Assembly (NCBI GenBank): GCA_028290305.1
Contig: JAQGKC010000246.1
Location: forward strand, 1-22,139
Length of the DNA stretch: 22,139 bases
From: Bradyrhizobium sp.
GTDB lineage: Bacteria; Pseudomonadota; Alphaproteobacteria; Rhizobiales; Xanthobacteraceae
Direction of reading: 5' to 3'
Shown here: one piece after another, positions 14,346-22,139 of the stretch
How positions within the stretch are numbered: the first letter of the stretch is position 1
How the letters are laid out: every line of letters begins with the position of its first letter
Notes under the pieces: generated by a model
The model's database searches: none
What the model saw: the letters and a program-made list of their open reading frames with translations, nothing else
What the model was told of the DNA's origin: nothing
Position numbers and translations under genes: made by a program

Positions 14346-14430
14346 GGTCCGGTCGATGATCATGATTCGAAGTCACGGCCGCGCGCGACGACAGACATGT
14401 CGATGTTGTGCGAGCAGCGCGCATCCGTGA

Positions 14431-16044
14431 TTATTGGCCATGCATGTCGAGCAGTTTTTTTGCCTGATCCAGTTTGTCGACGTGACGAAAATGTCGTCCG
14501 GTCATCATTTCGAGGGTCCGCGCGGAGTGGCGGCGCTCATCGTCGGAATGCCCTTCGTTCCGTATGCGATCGGCGAGGACCGCGACCGACGCTTGCTTCT
14601 GGTACATCATCCATCGTGCGATATCGTCTTTTACGGATGTGTCTCCACTGCCCAGCCTGTCCGGCTTGGCAATCGACACGCTGAAGCCGCGCCCGTCTGT
14701 CTTCGTCGGTGCCGAATTGCTGAAGCACGTTTCCATGCGACTGATAATATCCGCAACTTTGGCGAAGAATCCCGGTGTGCTTTCGTCCAGCTCGCGCCAA
14801 AGGTGATCGCGCAGCCTTTTCAGTGCAACATCATGCGCGCTGGCGTCCGCGATGGCTTGTTCTTCGCGCTCTAGATTTGGAGGCGTCAACTGGTCCCGGG
14901 TCAGCTCGATGCGGGGCAGGCCGTCCTCGCGCATCTGCGTGCGGAGTGCGACGCCGATGCTGTTGGCGCACGCGATACGTTTGCTCGGCAGAGGCCGCAA
15001 GCGCCACTTTTCGATGAGGTATTTCAGAACACTGGTGTGATCGAACTGGGTTTTTTCGATCCCTCTGTCCACCCAGGGTGATACCAGAAGCGCCGGAACG
15101 CGGACGCCGAACCGATCGAAGGAGTATTCGGCGTGATCATCATCCGGCGGCACGGCTTTCGGCGGAGTCACATGATCGTAGAAACCGCCGTGCTCGTCGT
15201 AGTAAATGATGAGCAGGGTGGATCGCCAGAGCTCCGGATTGGCTCGGATCGCATTATAGACGTCCGCAATGAGTTTCTGCGCCTTCATCACGTCATGCGG
15301 GGGATGATCATCGTTCTCTACGGTTCCCATGAAATCCGGTTCGATAAAGCAGAACTCGGGAAAATCCTCTTCATGGCCACGGGTGTCGCTGTAGAATTGA
15401 TCGATGTAAAAATAGCGCGCAACGTTGTGGGGCAACCGCTGATGGCTCAGAACCCAGCTTTGGGGGATGTCGTGGAAATAGGATTTCCAGCAAATGCTCT
15501 TCTCGTTCAACCGATCGAAGATCGTATCCTGGTCCTGCTGGAAATAGCCGGCGAGGTCGGCTTTTTTCGTTCCGTCGTCCGGCATGCTCACGCGCCCCTT
15601 CGCCGTCCCCGTCAGCGCCATGAAGCGGTTCGGCCAGGTCGGGCCCGGTACGGACGAGAACCAGCGGTCGCAGATCGTAAAATGCCGCGCGAGCTGGTGG
15701 AGGCCGGGCAGAAAATCCGGCGGATAATATCCCATGATGAATTGACGATCGTCAGGTTTGCTATCGGGATGCGTTTTCGAAAAGCTTTTCACGAAACCGC
15801 CGTTTCCGGACCCTAGCTGCTCCGCGACGTCCTGCACGTCATGAGGCGGATCGAACGGCATCTGCCGCTCTTTCGTCGGCGTCTGGATATAGAGGGACCC
15901 GTCGGCATCGTTATTTGCATGCGGTGCGTCCGGCGCAACACCATCGAGCTCCGGATAGAGCGCTTTCAGACCACCGAGCATTTGGTCGAAGGAGTGGTTC
16001 TCCAGGGCGAGAAGCACCACGTGCTTTATCGGATCATCCGACAC
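14431..16044 (-). CDS. Phosphoesterase family protein (phospholipase C / acid phosphatase type)
   Basis: A 537-residue enzyme of the phosphoesterase family that includes bacterial phospholipase C and AcpA. Near the N-terminus HVVLLALENHSFDQMLG (8-24) gives the metal-binding E-N-H-S-F-D block. The middle has FTICDRWFSSVPGPTWPNR, typical of the family's nucleophile loop, and IIYYDEHGGFYDHVTPP with the D-E-H-G-G metal ligands. It should release phosphate or a phosphorylated headgroup. The GTG start at 16044 is preferred because GAGGTG lies 5 nt upstream; GTG at 16128 and ATG at 16095 are in frame. No signal peptide is visible from any of these, which is unusual for this family. It is convergent with the DUF2235 gene. 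The last 130 residues are helical and extend past the catalytic core. Confidence 0.85.
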   Translation of the reverse strand: MSDDPIKHVVLLALENHSFDQMLGGLKALYPELDGVAPDAPHANNDADGSLYIQTPTKERQMPFDPPHDVQDVAEQLGSGNGGFVKSFSKTHPDSKPDDRQFIMGYYPPDFLPGLHQLARHFTICDRWFSSVPGPTWPNRFMALTGTAKGRVSMPDDGTKKADLAGYFQQDQDTIFDRLNEKSICWKSYFHDIPQSWVLSHQRLPHNVARYFYIDQFYSDTRGHEEDFPEFCFIEPDFMGTVENDDHPPHDVMKAQKLIADVYNAIRANPELWRSTLLIIYYDEHGGFYDHVTPPKAVPPDDDHAEYSFDRFGVRVPALLVSPWVDRGIEKTQFDHTSVLKYLIEKWRLRPLPSKRIACANSIGVALRTQMREDGLPRIELTRDQLTPPNLEREEQAIADASAHDVALKRLRDHLWRELDESTPGFFAKVADIISRMETCFSNSAPTKTDGRGFSVSIAKPDRLGSGDTSVKDDIARWMMYQKQASVAVLADRIRNEGHSDDERRHSARTLEMMTGRHFRHVDKLDQAKKLLDMHGQ

Positions 16045-16447
16045 TTTTTCACCTCGTATTGCGCGGAAGTCCTCTCGGGCGACGTCGAACGCCATCCTGC
16101 GCGGGTTTTTGAACGGGAGGTGCCGCACTGCGCGTGCCGTCCGCGTCGAGCGGGCAAGAGCATTGGTCGACTTGAGTTACCGAGCGATGTCGCGCCAAAG
16201 CCAAACAGTTACGTTTGCAACGATGGGCGGGACGCCGTTGTCAGATCATGCAGCCCATGACGCCAAGGGCGGTCTTTGGATGCAGAGTCGGAAAACCCGG
16301 ATGGCGTGCGAGACGGTGCCTGGCTCGACGGGCCGTGGCAGTCCGCTTAGAATGTCTCCAAGTCTCCCGCGTCTTTTTGCCTCTTTTCGGTGTGTCGCGC
16401 GACAGCGTATGGATCGCGCGATATCGTCAGTCATCACCGGAAGAGTT
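16045..16447. other. Divergent intergenic region
   Basis: It separates the minus-strand phosphoesterase and the plus-strand cupredoxin gene and should hold both promoters. If the phosphoesterase starts at 16128, part of this is coding. I see open frames on both strands but no recognisable domain and no clear operator. Confidence 0.35.
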
Positions 16448-16807
16448 ATGATGTTTTTCTCGCGGATCGTTTCGAACCCAGCAATTTCCGCCGTCATCGC
16501 ATTTGCGCCGATCGTCGCGGCGGGCCATGCGCATGCGCAGGACCCGATCGAGATTCCGCTGAGCTACAAGGACAAGAGATTCGACCCGGCCGAGATCGGC
16601 GCGCCACCCAACACGCCGATCGTGATCAAGTTTCGAAATCTCGACCGCGAGGCGATGGAGTTCGAAAGCGACCATTTGCGGATCGAGAAGGTGGTCGCCG
16701 CGGGCGGCGAGGCAACCTTCAAGATTCGCGCCCAGAAGCCCGGCCGCTACGAGTTCTTCGACGAGTACAACGAAAAGACCGCCCGCGGCGTGCTGGTCGT
16801 GAAGTAG
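16448..16807 (+). CDS. Periplasmic cupredoxin-fold protein without type-1 copper ligands
   Basis: A 119-residue protein with a signal peptide (residues 1-30, ending AGHAHA). The mature part reads as a cupredoxin-like beta sandwich: a PIVIKFRNLDREAMEFES stretch (57-74) and the ending KPGRYEFFDEYNEKTARGVL (97-116). The final loop normally carries Cys-His-Met for copper, but here it is FFDEYNEKTARG. The protein has no cysteine at all, so classical blue copper is ruled out. This form resembles the cupredoxin domain of EfeO and related periplasmic proteins linked to iron or copper uptake; acidic residues and H76 may bind metal. GGAAGAG lies just before tandem ATGs at 16448 and 16451; the second has the better spacing. 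Confidence 0.8.
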   Translation: MMFFSRIVSNPAISAVIAFAPIVAAGHAHAQDPIEIPLSYKDKRFDPAEIGAPPNTPIVIKFRNLDREAMEFESDHLRIEKVVAAGGEATFKIRAQKPGRYEFFDEYNEKTARGVLVVK

Positions 16808-16839
16808 CGGCGGACCGCAAGGCGCGGGTATCGCGCCGC

Positions 16840-18147
<1,308 letters not shown>

Positions 18148-18330
18148 CAGGGGTCTCCGGGCAAGGCGGGCAGGGGGGCATATGACGACGTCACGTCACG
18201 ACGTCGGGTCACTGCTCCCGGCCAAACAATTTTTACGCTGCGCTTTAGCAGATGGCGATCCAGGAAACCACCCGGAAGGTCCGCTGGGGGTGGAAAACCC
18301 GGCCCGGAATTGATGTGGCGGGGCAACTGG

Positions 18331-18984
18331 TTACAGATTGGTCAATCCGCATTCGACGGCGAGGCGGACGAGCTGGGCATCGGTTCGAAGGCCGGTCTTG
18401 GCCTTGACCAGGGAATGATAGTTCTGGACCGTCTTCAGGCTGAGATTGAGATTGGCGGCGATCTGCTCTGCCGTTGCGCCGGCTGCGAGCTGCCGCAGGA
18501 TCTCGATTTCCCGCTCGCCCAGACGGTCGAGCGTCGCGTGCTGCGGGTTCAGGCTTTCCGCGGCCAGGCTGTGAGCGATATCGTCGCTCATCGCACGTTC
18601 GCCATGCGCGACCGAGCGGATCGCCCGGATCAGCGCCGCCGGCTCGGTGCTTTTGGTCACGTAACCGCTGGCGCCGGCATTGAAAGCGGCCTTCACCAGC
18701 GCCGCTTCGCTGTGCATGCTGAAGACGAGAATCCGCGCACGGCCGTTGCGCGCGCGGATGTTGCGGATCGCCTCCAGGCCGCTTGCGCCCTGCATCGAGA
18801 TGTCCATCACCACGATATCCGGGGCATGGGTCTTGAAGGCGCCGTAGGCGCTCGCGGCGCTGTCGGCTTCGGCGATCACGTGGAAGTCGCCTTGATGGTC
18901 CAGCACGCGCCGGTAGCCTTGCCTGACGATCGGGTGGTCGTCGACCAGCAGGATCGAAATCTGGTGTGTTTGCGAGCTCGTCAT
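18331..18984 (-). CDS. NarL/LuxR-type response regulator
   Basis: A 217-residue cytoplasmic transcription factor. The receiver domain occupies about 9-125: acidic pocket D15-D16 in ILLVDDHPIV, phosphorylation site D61 in DIVVMDISM, and conserved K111 in GYVTKSTEP. A LuxR-type helix-turn-helix follows (about 155-210): LGEREIEILRQLAAGATAEQ and then NLSLKTVQNYHSLVKAKTG. It is encoded directly after its sensor kinase, so the pair is a two-component system, MoxX/MoxY-like by kinase type. An alternative ATG at 19002 would overlap the kinase stop codon (ATGA) and add six residues; that arrangement would suit translational coupling. Confidence 0.93.
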   Translation of the reverse strand: MTSSQTHQISILLVDDHPIVRQGYRRVLDHQGDFHVIAEADSAASAYGAFKTHAPDIVVMDISMQGASGLEAIRNIRARNGRARILVFSMHSEAALVKAAFNAGASGYVTKSTEPAALIRAIRSVAHGERAMSDDIAHSLAAESLNPQHATLDRLGEREIEILRQLAAGATAEQIAANLNLSLKTVQNYHSLVKAKTGLRTDAQLVRLAVECGLTNL

Positions 18985-18998
18985 GCGCGCGGGTCCCG

Positions 18999-20405
18999 TC
19001 ATGCCGCGATCGGGATCGTCGCGGCGACGCTGAGACCGCGGCGCGCGTGCGCGATCGACAGCGAGCCGCCGACCGCTGCGACCCTCTCGCGCAGTCCGGT
19101 CAATCCGAAGCCCGTCGACTGCGCGACGCTCGCCGCATCCCCGCCGCCATCGTCCTCGACGCGGATCAGCAGCGTGTCCTGCTCTCCGCTCCGCCGTTCG
19201 ATCCGGAGCGAGATTTCGCGCGCCGCGCCATGGCGGAGCGCGTTGGTGAGACACTCCTGGGCGACGCGATAGGCCGTGGTGGCGACATTGCCGCGCAGAC
19301 CGGCGAGGTCGCCGTGCAGATCGAGCTGCACCATCGGCCGCGTCGCACTCGGCGAGCGCCAGCCTTCGACCAGGCTGATCAGGCTCGCTTCGAGGCCGAG
19401 TTCCTCGGCGGGGGGATGGCGCAAGCGATCCAGCGTATCGCGCAGGCAGGCCATGATGTGCAGCGTGGCCTGCGAAATCATCCGCGCGTCCTGGACCACT
19501 TCTTGGGCCACTTCTTGGGCCACGCCATTGTCGTGCTCGCCCTCCTCCTTGCCTTGCGCGCTGACCGTCTCGATGGTGCTGGCGAAGGCGAGGATCGCGG
19601 TCAGGTTCTGCCCGAATTCATCGTGCAGTTCGCGGGCGAGCGTCCGCCGCTCATCGTCGCGGATGTCCAGAAGGCGCTGGGTCAGGACGGCACGCTGCTC
19701 GGTCGCGCGTGCCAGCCGTTCGCCGAGATCGGTCACGGCGCCTCCGATCATCGCGAGGTCCAGCGAACGGAAGCGCGGCAGCTCTGTCCGATAGTGGCCA
19801 TGCGCCATGCGCTGCAGCGCAACAACGATCGAGCGTGCAGGAGCCAGGGTGTGGGCGATCGCGAGCGAGGCGAGCAGGCCGATCGCGACCGCCATCAGCA
19901 GCGCGACATCGATATTGTCCAGGATGTGCTGCCAGGCCAGCCGTATCGCGGCGTCGGGATCGGCGATCGCCGACACCGTGCCCGCGGTGGCCGTGCGCGC
20001 GCTGATCGATCGGGCGACCGCGGCATGATGGCCAAGCAGGGTCTCGACCGTCGCGGCGAACCAAGTCGGCGCTTCCCTGCCGATTCCTTTGCTCTGGCCG
20101 CAGAGCGGCCGCTCGAACGCGGCTTTCGGCTCGAATTGAACGCAGACGCCGGGCGAAATCAGTTTCATCGTGTCGATGGTGCGCCATTCGGGCTCCGGCA
20201 GGAGATGATCACCCGTCCGGCTGCTGCGCAGCAACAATTCCCGCCAGTACAGCGCCTGGAGCGCTTGCGAGACGCGCTCGGCGGAAGCCGCGGTCGCGCG
20301 ATCGACGCTGCGATAGGCGTCGACGCTCGCCCAGACGACCGCGGCTGCGAGGCATAGCAGGACAATCACCAGCAGGCGGGCGATGAGCTGAAGCACGAGG
20401 CGCAT
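18999..20405 (-). CDS. Sensor histidine kinase, HisKA_3 type with MoxY/LapD-like N-terminus
   Basis: A 468-residue inner-membrane kinase. TM1 is at about 5-26 and TM2 at about 164-185; between them lies a periplasmic sensor of about 135 residues. The start of the sensor (SVDAYRSVDRATAASAERV) resembles the LapD/MoxY N-terminal domain. A HAMP-like linker follows, then the phospho-acceptor H261 in ARELHDEFGQNLTAI, the N-box QECLTNALRHG (383-393), G1 VEDDGGG (416-422) and G2 TGFGLTGLRERV (431-442). A 12-bp tandem duplication in the dimerisation region gives AQEVAQEV at about 296-303. MoxY relatives act in regulating methanol or other C1/alcohol oxidation, but the signal sensed here is unknown. 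GGAGA lies about 7 nt before the ATG. Confidence 0.93.
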   Translation of the reverse strand: MRLVLQLIARLLVIVLLCLAAAVVWASVDAYRSVDRATAASAERVSQALQALYWRELLLRSSRTGDHLLPEPEWRTIDTMKLISPGVCVQFEPKAAFERPLCGQSKGIGREAPTWFAATVETLLGHHAAVARSISARTATAGTVSAIADPDAAIRLAWQHILDNIDVALLMAVAIGLLASLAIAHTLAPARSIVVALQRMAHGHYRTELPRFRSLDLAMIGGAVTDLGERLARATEQRAVLTQRLLDIRDDERRTLARELHDEFGQNLTAILAFASTIETVSAQGKEEGEHDNGVAQEVAQEVVQDARMISQATLHIMACLRDTLDRLRHPPAEELGLEASLISLVEGWRSPSATRPMVQLDLHGDLAGLRGNVATTAYRVAQECLTNALRHGAAREISLRIERRSGEQDTLLIRVEDDGGGDAASVAQSTGFGLTGLRERVAAVGGSLSIAHARRGLSVAATIPIAA

Positions 20406-20416
20406 GCGATCGTCTC

Positions 20417-20467
20417 CAAGGCTTTTCCAACTTCAAGGCTTGTCCCAACTTCAAAGCTTTTACAACC
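20417..20467. repeat. Three tandem 16-18 bp repeats upstream of the sensor kinase gene
   Basis: Units CAAGGCTTTTCCAACTT (20417-20433), CAAGGCTTGTCCCAACTT (20434-20451) and CAAAGCTTTTACAACC (20452-20467) follow one another. They begin 12 bp before the kinase start codon, so they would be in its 5' leader or promoter. Confidence 0.65.
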
Positions 20468-20533
20468 AAGGTCGGTCGATCAGCGTAGCAACACTCTGCT
20501 GCCGTGCCAAATGCCAGCGGGACTGGAAACGCC

Positions 20534-20554
20534 GGTCGGGAAGATTTCCCGACC
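20534..20554. promoter_or_regulatory. Perfect palindrome GGTCGGGAA-GAT-TTCCCGACC, candidate operator
   Basis: Both 9-bp arms match exactly around a 3-bp centre. The dyad is near the middle of the 241-bp gap between the divergent kinase and ExbB-like operons (129 bp from the former start, 93 bp from the latter). That position suits a dimeric regulator controlling both, possibly the response regulator encoded next door. A second small dyad, AACTG-ACGG-CAGTT, lies at 20599-20612. Confidence 0.55.
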
Positions 20555-20646
20555 CATCGCGGGCATATCCCTTTGGACGGCGCCGCGCGGCTCTGTTTAA
20601 CTGACGGCAGTTGATTTGTTCGCAATGACGCTTCGCGAGGACCATC

Positions 20647-21408
20647 ATGAGCGCGATGAGTGGCGTGCAGGCTGTCTCATCCGGTACGGACACGCCGGAG
20701 CGGGCGGCGCTGCTGCGCTGGATGATCTTCACCGGCCTCTCCGTGTTCGCCGCGGTGCTCTTGTGGCGATACGGCTTGATCCGGTTGCTGGTCGTCTCCG
20801 ACCGCACCTATATTTCGAGCCTGATCGTCATTTTCTACGTCGTCACGTCGGGCCATTGCTTCTGGCGGACCCGCGCGATCGCGCGTGAAGCCGATCTCGC
20901 GAGGCGCTGCCGCGCCATCCTGTCGGCTCCAAACGGAACAACCGCGCTCGATGCCGGCGCGCGGGCGCTGCCGGAGGGATTGGTGACGGACCATATCCGT
21001 AACCTCGTCACCAAGTCGGCGACCCAAGGCGAAGGCCGTATCGACCAGACGCTGCTGCTGCGCTCGCTGGCCGATCGTCTGCGCGGCTCCAACGGCTTCG
21101 GCGCCTTTGCGTCCGACACGCTGATGAAGCTCGGCCTGCTCGGCACCATCATCGGCTTCATCATCATGCTGGCGCCGATCGCAGGTCTCGACGCCGCCGA
21201 CAAGGTCGCCATGAAATCCTCGATGGGGTTGATGAGCGACGGCATGGCGGTGGCGATGTATACGACTCTCGCCGGGCTGGTCGGCTCGATCCTGGTCCGG
21301 ATTCAATATTACATGCTCGATGCCGCCACCCAGCGGGTGTTTTCCGATGCCGTGATGCTGACCGAGACGCGCGTCACTCCCGTTCTGGAACGCCGTCATG
21401 ATGGATGA
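20647..21408 (+). CDS. MotA/TolQ/ExbB-family proton channel-like membrane protein
   Basis: A 253-residue inner-membrane protein. Hydrophobic segments are at about 25-47, 54-72, 162-180 and 200-220. The last two carry the family hallmark: LGLLGTIIGFIIMLAPIAGL (162-181) followed by SDGMAVAMYTTLAGLVGSIL (197-216), which matches the TolQ/ExbB G-L-L-G-T-V-x-G-M and A-L-x-T-T-x-x-G-L-x pattern. In the family five such subunits form a proton-driven stator around a partner with one TM helix. GAGGA lies 6 nt before the ATG. The next gene overlaps it by 11 bp, so the products are probably made together and assemble. The partner is not an ExbD/TolR homologue that I recognise. Confidence 0.82.
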   Translation: MSAMSGVQAVSSGTDTPERAALLRWMIFTGLSVFAAVLLWRYGLIRLLVVSDRTYISSLIVIFYVVTSGHCFWRTRAIAREADLARRCRAILSAPNGTTALDAGARALPEGLVTDHIRNLVTKSATQGEGRIDQTLLLRSLADRLRGSNGFGAFASDTLMKLGLLGTIIGFIIMLAPIAGLDAADKVAMKSSMGLMSDGMAVAMYTTLAGLVGSILVRIQYYMLDAATQRVFSDAVMLTETRVTPVLERRHDG

Positions 21409-22069
21409 CTTCGCGCTTTATCCACGCGAGGAGCCGTTCGATCCGTTCAGCGTGATGCTGTTCAAGGCGCTGCAGATCGTGGCCTTCCTGTTCTTCATCG
21501 CGCTGCTGGCGATCTCGCCGGATGCGAAAGAGGGCAAGATCGACTCCAAGGCCGAATTCCTCATCACGATGGACTGGCCGGACAACCATCCCGACGACAT
21601 CGATCTGTTCGTCCAGGACCCCATCGGCAACATCGCCTGGTATCGCCATCGCGAGGCCGGCTTCCTCACGCTCGACCGCGACGATCGCGGCGGGGCGAAC
21701 GATTTCATCCTCGTCAACGGCCTCAAGATCCCGTCGCCGATCCGCGAGGAAATCGTCACCGTGCGCGGCATCGTGCAAGGCGAATATACGGTCAATCTCT
21801 CGCATTTTCAGGCCACCACCGGCCAGCCGGTGGCGGCCACGGTGAAGGTCCAGAAGCTCAATCCGACCGCGCAGGTGATCTTCGACGACAAGGTGATGCT
21901 CGACCACACCGGCCAAGAAACGACCGCGTTGCGCTTCTCGATCGACGCCGAGGGCAAGGTGATCGACGTGCACCGGCGGCCGAAATCGCTACTCGAGACA
22001 TTCCGCAATGTGCGCGCCAACGGCGCCGACCTCGATCCGAAAACAGGCGTCAGGATGTCGCGCCCGTGA
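21398..22069 (+). CDS. One-TM protein with unknown periplasmic domain, partner of the ExbB-like channel
   Basis: A 223-residue protein: short cytoplasmic N-terminus, one transmembrane helix at about 21-40 (FKALQIVAFLFFIALLAISP region), then a periplasmic domain of about 180 residues. The topology equals that of ExbD, TolR and MotB. The periplasmic part looks beta-rich (EFLITMDWPDNHPDDIDLFV, then YTVNLSHFQATTGQPVAATV), with a D-D-I-D-L-F-V-Q-D stretch that recalls Ca-binding pre-peptidase-like sandwiches; I do not recognise it as ExbD. The TM helix lacks an internal Asp; the nearest is D42 just after it. It overlaps the channel gene by 11 bp and the next gene by 4 bp (GTGA). Confidence 0.75.
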   Translation: MMDDFALYPREEPFDPFSVMLFKALQIVAFLFFIALLAISPDAKEGKIDSKAEFLITMDWPDNHPDDIDLFVQDPIGNIAWYRHREAGFLTLDRDDRGGANDFILVNGLKIPSPIREEIVTVRGIVQGEYTVNLSHFQATTGQPVAATVKVQKLNPTAQVIFDDKVMLDHTGQETTALRFSIDAEGKVIDVHRRPKSLLETFRNVRANGADLDPKTGVRMSRP

Positions 22070-22139
22070 GCAATCTGCAGTCGGTCATCGTCGTGCTGTC
22101 GATCGGCTACGCGCTGATCGGCGCACTGTTGCTCGCGGT
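22066..22139 (+). CDS. Start of a third membrane protein, cut by the window edge
   Basis: The GTG start overlaps the previous stop codon (GTGA). The 24 visible codons read VSNLQSVIVVLSIGYALIGA and on in the same hydrophobic style, one transmembrane helix. The tight coupling says it belongs to the same operon and possibly the same complex. AGGA lies 12 nt upstream. Nothing more can be said from the fragment. Confidence 0.6.
   Translation, partial: MSNLQSVIVVLSIGYALIGALLLA

Noticed and set aside
18185..18205. ACGACGTC direct repeat upstream of purB as an operator
   Set aside because: The 8-bp units with 13-bp period are short and made of common CG-rich words; not distinguishable from chance.

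Overview
The window looks like chromosome from a Bradyrhizobium-type alphaproteobacterium (Rhizobiales). GC is high, and the intergenic DNA carries palindromic and dispersed elements that I recall as typical of that genus: an ATTGCGAGCGC...CAATCCAGG inverted element at 67-172, a longer dispersed element at about 218-690, and GAGCATGATC-type palindromes at 5488-5603. The encoded proteins (MoxY-like sensor kinase with NarL-type regulator, PurB, GMC dehydrogenase with Tat-linked subunit 3, cytochrome b561, DUF2235 hydrolase) agree with this. No tRNA, rRNA, CRISPR array or intact transposase was found.

Layout. 1-1152: repeats, no convincing gene. 1153-4345: an accessory stretch on the minus strand with poorly characterised membrane or secreted proteins. 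It includes a previously easy-to-miss 41-codon gene (3222-3347) for a secreted Cys-rich mini-protein, directly upstream of a 292-aa secreted protein, with a near-perfect CRP-type site (TGTGA-N6-TCACA) 85 bp upstream. 4670-5443: a membrane protein built from four internal repeats. 5444-6286: palindromic repeats and the frameshifted tail of what looks like a phage-type replication protein. 6287-7858: exported beta-lactamase-fold serine hydrolase. 7880-10770: a minus-strand periplasmic dehydrogenase operon (Tat subunit 3, GMC flavoprotein, one-heme cytochrome c). 11261-11812: cytochrome b561, divergent from that operon. 11906-14308: DUF2235 lipase-like membrane protein. 14431-16044: convergent phospholipase C/acid phosphatase-type enzyme. 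16448-16807: small periplasmic cupredoxin-fold protein. 16840-18147: purB. 18331-20405: a response regulator and its sensor kinase. 20647 to the end: a divergent, translationally coupled operon with a MotA/TolQ/ExbB-like channel, a one-TM protein with an unfamiliar periplasmic domain, and the start of a third membrane protein cut by the window edge.

The systems most worth following up are: (1) the ExbB-like operon with a non-ExbD partner, facing a MoxY-type two-component system across an intergenic region that holds a perfect 9-bp-arm palindrome and three tandem repeats; (2) the CRP-site/Cys-rich peptide/secreted protein unit; and (3) the compact dehydrogenase whose electron acceptor is a one-heme cytochrome, with a b561 gene opposite and a 15-bp tandem repeat between them. 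All function calls are from reading motifs; no database search was run.
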